64,000 nucleotides of DNA from Cornus controversa (lineage: Eukaryota; Streptophyta; Magnoliopsida; Cornales; Cornaceae): assembly GCA_026545225.1 (NCBI GenBank), contig CM048845.1, positions 27,370,001 to 27,434,000 on the forward strand, written 5' to 3'. The translations under genes and the position numbers were made by a program. Each line of letters begins with the position of its first letter. Positions within the stretch are counted from its first letter, which is position 1. Shown one piece after another: positions 57,505-64,000 of this stretch. The notes under the pieces were generated by a model that had not been told where the DNA came from, did no database searches, and saw only the letters and a program-made list of their open reading frames with translations.

Positions 57505-59841
57505 TCACGAGTCAAAATACACGGGATCCGTCAAAGTGACGACATCCACGTATTCGGTGGTGACTTGGTCATCCACACACACTTTCAAGGGCTGCCCGTT
57601 TACTTTGAACATCGAGCCATCTTTCAAGTCTTTCAATTCCACTGCTCCGTGGGGAGCGACGGAATTAACCAAAAATGGACCATCCCAACGGGAGCGAAGT
57701 TTTCCGGGAAACAAATGGAGGCGCGAGTTGTACAACCAAACTTTTTGGCCCGGCGAAAATGTTTTGACTCGAATATTACGATCATGAAAGGCTTTGGACC
57801 TTGCCTTATAGATTTTCGCATTCTCATACGCGTCATGTCGCAATTCTTCCAATTCATTTAATTGAAGCTTTCGATTAGAGCCGGCCTTTTTCATGTCAAA
57901 ATTGAAGGTCTTGGTGGCCCACATAGCTTTATGCTCCAATTCAACCGGAAGATGGCATGCCTTGCCATAAACTAACCGATAAGGTGACATTCCAATGGGA
58001 GTTTTATATGCGGTTCAGTATGCCCATAATGCGTCGTTTAGTCGCAATGACCAATCCTTCCGGTCAGGCCGAACAGTTTTCTGAAGAATGTTCTTAATCT
58101 CCCTATTGGATACTTCTACTTGGCCACTAGTTTGAGGATGGTATGGGGTGGCTACTTTGTGTGTGACGGAGTATTTGAGAAGCAAGGTTCGAAGGAACCG
58201 GTTACAGAAATGTTTACCTCCGTCACTGATGATGGCCCGAGGCGTACCAAACTGGCTAAAAATGTTAGCTTGAATGAATTTAACCACGACTGCGTGATCA
58301 TTGGTTTTGGTAGCAACGGCCTCTATCCACTTAGATACGTAGTCCACCGCCACAAGTATGTACTCATGACCAGTAGAGGGTGGAAATGGTCCCATGAAGT
58401 CAATGCCCCACACATCAAATATTTCAATGACAAGAATAGGGTTAAGAGGCATCATGTCCTTCCGAGACATCGCGCCGAGGCGCTGACATCGCTCACAAGA
58501 GCGGCAGAATGAATATGCATCCTGATGAAGTGTGGCCAAAAAAATCCGCATTGAAGAATTTTTGCTGCGGTTTTCTTAGCACTAAAGTGTCCCCCACAAG
58601 CGAGTGTATGACAAAATTTAAGAATGCTTTGGAATTCACTGTTGGGTACACACTTACGAATTATTTGATCGGGGCAGTACTTGAACAATTGAGGATCGTC
58701 CCAATAATATGATCGTGATTGGGAGAGAAAACGATCCTTCTCTTGTTTGGTCCAAGAAGATGGTATTTTACTGGTTGCCAAATAATTAACCACATCCGCA
58801 TACCAAGGGATACTTTCTTGAGAGATGACAAAGAGTTGTTCATCCGGGAAAGATTCACAAACTGGAATGGAATTATGGAGGGATTCAACAAGAATTCTAG
58901 AAAGGTGGTCAGCTACCACATTTTCAGTTCCCTTTTTGTCTCTAATCTCAAAATTGAACTCTTGCAACAAGAGTATCCAGCGGATCAACCTAGGCTTGGT
59001 GTCCTTTTTCGCCAAAAGATGCCGGAGGGCAGCATGGTCCGAGTAGACAATGACCTTTGAACCTAATAAATAAGCTCGAAACTTGTCTAATGCGAATACC
59101 ACCGCAAGCAATTCCTTTTCCGTTGTGGTATAATTGATTTGAGCCTCGGAAAGGGTTTTACTTGCGTAGTAGATGACATGTGGCAGTTTGTCCACTCGTT
59201 GCCCTAAGACAGCACCCATGGCATAGTCGGATGCATCACACATAATCTCAAATGGGAGGGCCCAATTTGGAGGGATTAGAATTGGAGCGGTTGTAAGCAT
59301 GGTGCGGAGTTTTTCAAAAGCGTTAAGGCACGCTTCATCAAAGGTAAAGCAAGACTCTTTTTCAAGAAGGCGACACAAAGGCCGAGAGATCTTGCTAAAG
59401 TCTTTGATGAAACGGCGATAAAAGCCCGCATGCCCAAGGAATGAACGAATCTCTCTCACCGTTGATGGTGGAGGAAGTTTAGAAATGAGTTCAACCTTGG
59501 CTTTATCAACCTCTATTCCTCGTTTAGACACAATGTGCCCTAGGAAAATACCCTCCTGAACCATAAAATGGCTCTTTTCCCAACTAAGAATTAGGTTGGT
59601 TTCTTGACATCGTTTGAGGACACAAGCTAGATTTTGGAGGCACGATTCAAAAGAAGGCCCAAAAACAGAAAAATCATCCATGAACACTTCCAAGAATTTC
59701 TCCACCATGTCCGAGAAGATAGACATCATACACCGTTGAAAAGTTGCCGGTGCATTGCACAACCCAAACGGCATGCGTCTATAAGCAAATGTGCCGAAGG
59801 GACATGTAAAGGTGGTTTTCTCTTGGTCCCTCGGGTCTATA
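57505..59841 (-). pseudogene. Athila pol region: RT, RNase H, integrase
   Basis: Reverse transcriptase: [18 protein letters not shown] and FMDDFSVFG (near 59650-59774). RNase [19 protein letters not shown] and DHAALRHLL. Integrase: the zinc finger with H and C residues near 58500-58610, [11 protein letters not shown], and the third catalytic region [16 protein letters not shown] (58015-58551). Integrase C-terminal part: [21 protein letters not shown] is entered part-way because the CACTA lies at 59842. It is broken in a few places. Fossil. Confidence 0.9.
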
Positions 59842-60515
59842 CACTACAAGAAAATTAGTCTTTTACGACGGGCCAAAACTGCCTTCAATGACTTTTTAAG
59901 GCGGCCACCCGCCCGCCCTCTATTAAGGTGTTATAATTACGAAGTTTTTTTAAAGGCATGCGGAAACTTTTTAAAGGCATTCGAGAACTGCCTTTAATAA
60001 TTCTATACACGCCTTTAAAATAATTTTTCAAGGCGGTTATTTAGTGTCTTAGAAATTGAATTATTAAAGGCGGCCCATACATGTCATCGAACTGTCATTA
60101 TTTACGGCGCTCCGATCCCGCCCTAGAAGTTTAATTATTCAAGGCGGCCTCTAAATGTCATAGAACTGTTATTATTTACAGCGCTCAGAGACCGCCGTAG
60201 AAGGAAAATTATTCAAGGCGGACAATACATGTCATAGAAATGTCATTATTTACGACGGTCAGTTATTGCCTTAGAATCTTTATTTACGACGTGCAATGCA
60301 TGCCTTCAAATCTAATAGTCAGGGCCGAGTCTAGCCGCCTTAAAAGCTAAGCCAAATTTTTTTAAGGGCAGTTTTAGCCCGCCTTAGAATCTAGATATTA
60401 ACGGCGTTTCTGGTCCGCCTTAGAAGCTACACTCATGATATTATTAAGGGTGGGCTTTGCCCGCCTTAAAAAACGCTATTAAGGGCGGCCATCGTCCGCC
60501 TTATAAAATTTTTTT
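59842..60515. repeat. CACTA terminus and subterminal repeats
   Basis: At least 15 AAGGCGG / CCGCCTT-type words in alternating orientation after the CACTACAAGAAA tip. Confidence 0.85.
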
Positions 60516-61065
60516 TTTTTTTTTTTGAAAATTCCTTTTTCTAATACCTCTCATTCCAAAAACCTGTGAAACCCAATCTAAAAACCTGTGATACCATACA
60601 TACAATACCAACATCAATTTGTATCGGAAGCTAAAAAACATTCAAATGAAAGTCGAGCCAAAAACACAGTTTGAATAACTTTCATCCCAACCCAAAAGTA
60701 TGTGCATATCTAATTTGCAGATTCAAAGCTAGCACATTCAGCATGCTTAAAAATTACAGCCATTAACAAATATAAAGTGAACATTTAAAAGACGAATATT
60801 CTAGCTACAAATGAACTTAAGCAAAACACTGAACTTGAAGACGTAGTTGAGAGGCAATCGAAGCAAAATGGAGCAAGTACAACAGGAGAGAAGGCTACTG
60901 CTACTGCTGCTCTGATTCATTATCCTGGGATTTAAAGAGAGATGGTCAATGGAGCAAGTACAACAGAGAAAGGACAAAAATATCAATATATAATGAAATG
61001 AAACAATGAATATATATATAAAGAGGTATACTTGATATATATTCCTTTTCACTTTCCTTTATAAG
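60516..61065. other. Non-coding stretch inside the CACTA
   Basis: No frame recognised. GGAGCAAGTACAACAG occurs twice (about 60870 and 60952). On the minus strand the T run at 60510 would be an A-rich 3' end, so this may be an untranslated tail. Confidence 0.4.
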
Positions 61066-61228
61066 TCTGCAAAAACTATTCTATGTACTGACATAGATTG
61101 TTTGCTCGAGGAACTCAAGTTGCCAAAATGGGAAGAGACAGTCGTTGGTGCAAGGACCAGATATGAGCAAATTATTAAGGCCCTTGCAGATAAATTTCCT
61201 TCAAAAAACTTGATGCTTGTCACACACG
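61066..61228 (+). pseudogene. Exon fragment of a phosphoglycerate-mutase-like gene
   Basis: A reading of about 50 codons: CLLEELKLPKWEETVVGARTRY, then EQIIKALADKFPSKNLMLVTHG. It ends in a good 5' splice site (CACACACG/GTAAC, intron from 61229). It matches the C-terminal half of plant histidine-phosphatase (phosphoglycerate mutase family) proteins of the UBASH3-like group, whose consensus there is WEESV...R(Y/F)...ALADK(Y/F)P.ENLLLVTHGEG. The first catalytic motif (RHG), all upstream exons and the downstream exon are missing. The left limit is approximate. It is a host gene piece out of context. Confidence 0.7.
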
Positions 61229-61425
61229 GTAACAACTTTATGGATTTCCATCCATTCATAGTTTTTGAATAGATTTATGATTAGAATACCATACGTATTT
61301 ATTTTGGTGCCTCAAATCATATATAATATATAGGTACATAAACATATCCATGTCATACTTTTTGTTAAAGATAGAGTCTAACTTCCCATTATCCTTAGAA
61401 ACTTTATCTCATTCCTATATGTATA

Positions 61426-61465
<40 letters not shown>

Positions 61466-61872
61466 TGATCTAGCGTGTCAGTGCAACTTTTTGGATGCGT
61501 CTTGGGTTTGGTTCGGTCTGGTTCTGATGTAAAACAGAACCAAACCGGTCCCAGCAGTTCAAGATATATTAGAATCAAACCGAATTGTTAGAATCAGTGG
61601 AACCGAACCGTAGATGATTGGTTCAATGGTTTTGGACTTTCTTATATATATATGCATATATAGATATACATATTAATCAAATGAAAAACCAAATCTGAAA
61701 TATATATACACATAAGATGATATATATACACATAAGATTATGGCAAGTTATATTCTCTACCAATAACATGTATATTATATGATGTACATATATTTATATT
61801 ATCACTAATTAATGGTTTGGTTCAGTCCTTCTCGACCTCAAACCGGAATCGTACCAAATCGTACGATTTCAG
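61229..61872. other. Spacer with (GT)n(GA)n and inverted GGTTCGGT words
   Basis: (GT)n/(GA)n at 61426-61464. From 61500 to 61860 words such as TTTGGTTCGGT, GAACCGAACCG and AAACCGG occur in both orientations, which looks like a small MITE-type insertion between the two gene pieces. Confidence 0.5.
61426..61464. repeat. (GT)n(GA)n compound microsatellite
   Basis: About 8 GT units followed by about 11 GA units. Confidence 0.95.
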
Positions 61873-63164
61873 AGATTATGCATGACAGAAAGAATAAACT
61901 TGAGGTAACAAGTGAAGAGGTTAAACCAATATGTATAAGCAAAGCAGCAGATGCAGTTCCTTTGGATGTGGCAGTAGACTGTATGGTAATTTTTGACTTT
62001 CTTCTCCCCATATGTTTATTTGTTATGATATAATTTAAAAAGGCTTTTGACTTTTGAGCGCTTAAACTTTTAGAAGCACTATATTTATGGTGCACATTAC
62101 TTCTATTGTAGATCTAGATTCAGAATCTAATAGGTTCAAGTAAAGATACTGAACGATGAAGTACTAGAATGGAGTGGATAATACTTGACTGCTTTTGTTT
62201 TTTATCCATTTCATTTATACTGTGAAAAGTTTTAGAAAAGTTCTTCAATGAAGTTTTTAGTTTAGGTATCAACTTTCAAGAATTCGGCAATTGTTGTCAG
62301 CTTTGCTTGCTCAATCTTTTGAGCTTGTGTATGTTCAGTTATTGCGCTGGAGAACGAATGGAAAGGCTCAGTTGCATTATATTTCCAATACATGTTTTAG
62401 TTTTTCTTGAATGTGTTAATTTTGTTCTTACTAGGATGATGAAGTGAAGATTGAGGATAGCCTCGCACAATCAACAGTTCCATGGGATGACAGTCTGACT
62501 AACTTGAGCATTGGTGGCCTGTTGTCTGAAGCATCTTTGCAGGGGAAAATCAATAATTGCGATCCGGAGTCAAATGGGAGCAAATCAGATTTGCATCCAA
62601 CTACGGATAAGGGCCCTATACAATCACTACTGCCATGGGATGATAGTCTAACTACCTTAAGCATTGGAGGTCTGCTATCTGAAGCATCATTGCAGGGCAA
62701 GATCAATACTTGTGAACCAAAATTAGATGGGAGCAGATCGGGGTTGCAGCTAACTCTATTGATCTCTGATTCTTTTGATGCATTTATTGCGGGCCAAATG
62801 AATTCATATCCTCAAGTTTTAAAGCCAACATCACATGAATTACACTCATCTATATTGGACGCCGAAGAGACATGTCATGCATTTCCCTTTCGGAACTTCT
62901 CTTCGTCAGCCAAAGATGTTGTGGCTGTTAGTGGAAGTGTTAATTCAAGGGGCGGCAGTCGTGATACTAGTTCAAAGCCATTCAAATTTCCTAATTTTGC
63001 CGAGGTTTGCTCCATATTTCTTTTTTGTACTCAGGTCTTGTTACTGCTATTTGCAAACAAACTCAAGCTTAATTTAGCTAGGCTGGTGAATATAAATGTT
63101 CCATGTGTTATCATTGTAATTGCAGGTTGATATATTTACATGTCAAAGGTGCTACATAGATTAG
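61873..63164 (+). CDS. Partial TSL-kinase-interacting-protein-1-like gene
   Basis: Three exons in one frame: about 61873-61985, 62435-63004 and 63126-63164 (stop), with GT-AG introns. The protein part has WDDSLTNLSIGGLLSEASLQG, a near-identical repeat 51 residues later (WDDSLTTLSIGGLLSEASLQG), then SDSFDAFIAGQM, LDAEETCHAFPF and KPFKFPNFAEV. These are features of the C-terminal region of plant TKI1-like proteins, SANT/Myb-domain nuclear proteins that bind the TOUSLED kinase (family knowledge, from memory). The N-terminal part with the SANT/Myb domain is missing. Frames and splice sites are intact, so decay is limited. It lies right of a CACTA end and next to an unrelated gene piece, so I suspect a transposon-captured 3' half rather than a working gene. 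The start of the first exon is uncertain. Confidence 0.65.
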
Positions 63165-63487
63165 GGGAGAGAAAAAGAACATAGATTGAAGCTGTAAGAA
63201 AAGATAGGGTTGCCTTTGGCCCTATGTATAACCCCAGAAAAAAGATGTGCTCACATAGCTGATATGGTTTGCAGGAAAGAAGCTTCATTAAGTTGAGTTA
63301 TATAGAAAAAAAAATTTCATTAAGTTGAGTTATATAGAAAAAATTTACTTTCCAATCATTACCAGAACTGACAGTTCCAAATATACAAATAACATATGTC
63401 AAAGGAAATGGAAGAGGAAAAAAAAAAGGAATTTAAATATTTTGGAATATAAAAAATACCAAACAACAAAAGAACAGTAATACAAAC
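63165..63487. other. 3' flank of the TKI1-like piece
   Basis: GA-rich, untranslated-like sequence. TTCATTAAGTTGAGTTATATAG is repeated at 63285 and 63318 (33 bp period). Confidence 0.5.
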
Positions 63488-63558
63488 CTGAACTTTGGCC
63501 AATAAACTGGGTAGCTTTAACAAACTCTCCAATTTTTGCCAACGCGTCCATGATGTCC
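63488..63558 (-). other. Possible internal exon of an unknown gene
   Basis: On the minus strand a CTTCAG acceptor and a GTTTGT donor bracket 71 bp that reads DIMDALAKIGEFVKATQFIG in the one open phase. The splice context and clean reading suggest an exon scrap. I do not recognise the gene, and it opposes the TKI1-like piece. Confidence 0.35.
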
Positions 63559-63957
63559 CTGAAGCGAGTGTCATTATGCCAAGGTGGATAAAGTTTTGAA
63601 TTAAAAAATAAAATAAGAAAGACACACCATTGACAATTCTGAAATGGTTGTCTGAAGTCAGCATGAAAAAAAAATATAAGTTTGAATATACCAATGTATC
63701 ATCATCACCTGACACTTCCCCTAAAGTTTGAGAAAATGATAACCCTCAAGTTTTGTCAATCTTTTGTTTCTGCAATAGAACATTCAGTATTAAAATCTCC
63801 AGAAACAACAAATGTTCTTTCTTTCAGTCACAGATAAGAAAACCAAATTAGCATTGAAAATACACCCATCTAATTTTCAGTCATTTTTATTCTACAAATA
63901 AACACAAAGAGACATTAATTAAATCTAATGCTCAATAGTATTAAGCACAAACTCAAC
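63559..63957. other. Non-coding stretch
   Basis: No gene recognised. A minus-strand reading to 63715 is hydrophobic and low in information. Confidence 0.4.
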
Positions 63958-64000
63958 TGTCACGCCCCGGAACCCGGACCGCCGGGACTCCCCCGGACCG
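63958..64000 (+). mobile_element. Possible start of an LTR at the window edge
   Basis: An abrupt change from AT-rich DNA to TGTCACGCCCCGGAACCCGG, a common plant LTR start (TGTCACGCCCCG), followed by GC-rich sequence. Only 43 bp are in view. Confidence 0.45.

Larger units (their letters stand above)
51833..59841 (-). mobile_element. Athila-type Ty3/Gypsy element, cut by CACTA
   Basis: Minus strand. From right to left: pol (RT, RNase H, integrase; 59841-57505), a spacer with palindromic repeats, an envelope-like frame (56426-55068), a 3' untranslated zone, a purine tract (GTTTGGGGGTG, minus, about 53252-53264), and the 3' LTR 53251-51833 (TGATAAGTG...CCACATCA, 1.4 kb). The 5' part (LTR, gag, protease, start of RT) is not seen: a CACTA element begins inside RT at 59842. 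The order pol-envelope-like-LTR and the integrase tail ([16 protein letters not shown]) are characteristic of Athila. It is broken, with a few breaks besides the CACTA. Age cannot be estimated without the other LTR. Confidence 0.85.
59842..64000. mobile_element. Left part of a second CACTA element
   Basis: CACTACAAGAAAAT at 59842, inside Athila RT, followed by about 670 bp of subterminal repeats (AAGGCGG, CCGCCTTA, TTTACGACGG words in both orientations) and a T run near 60510, the same layout as the left end of the 8.1 kb CACTA but with different repeat words. No matching TTCTTGTAGTG end occurs before the window ends, so its extent is unknown and the end given is only the window edge. Host-gene pieces lie to its right at 61066-63558. 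Confidence 0.7.

Overview
The window looks like nuclear DNA of a eudicot plant. It is AT-rich, has plant-type introns, carries one leucine-rich-repeat receptor kinase of the plant subfamily XII type, and is otherwise filled with plant transposon families: Ty3/Gypsy Del/Tekay, Tat and Athila kin, CACTA, PIF/Harbinger and TRIM. A piece of chloroplast DNA sits at the left edge. I cannot name the species.

Layout. 1-1387 is a plastid insertion holding a decayed trnS-GGA and the 3' half of rps4. 4501-9285 (minus) is the one clearly complete host gene, a non-RD immune-type LRR receptor kinase of two exons. Its 1.5 kb intron holds a foldback element of about 1.1 kb. Upstream of it (9.4-12 kb) lie a repeated 280 bp block and a PIF/Harbinger transposase remnant. 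From 13.2 to 27.6 kb is a nest of old Ty3/Gypsy material: a minus-strand Del-type LTR, a TRIM of about 555 bp (14955-15509), and a Del/Tekay element whose 5' LTR is split by a 7 kb insertion. The ends of that insertion are inverted relative to each other yet flanked by matching 5-bp repeats. 27.6-29.9 kb is non-coding and begins with CACTA-like subterminal repeats. 29965-31207 is a young, gag-bearing miniature LTR element that is a mosaic with its TRIM relative. 33881-41979 is a bounded 8.1 kb CACTA element with no recognisable transposase. 42765-48824 is a bounded, minus-strand, gag-only LTR element with three tandem arrays. 49563-51832 is another Del-type LTR, cut by a minus-strand Athila element (51833-59841). 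Athila in turn is cut by the left end of a second CACTA element (from 59842). To the right of that end, on the plus strand, are exon pieces of two unrelated host genes: a phosphoglycerate-mutase-like gene, then the 3' part of a TSL-kinase-interacting-protein-1-like gene.

How it fits together. Only the receptor kinase is a confident, likely functional gene. The rest records layered transposition: plastid transfer, LTR elements inserted in LTRs, and CACTA elements inserted into non-coding sequence and into Athila. Host-gene pieces may be travelling inside the right-hand CACTA. There is no sign of an operon, CRISPR array, phage or bacterial content.

Limits: all calls come from reading the sequence by eye. 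Element families come from recognised motifs and end structures, not from database searches.
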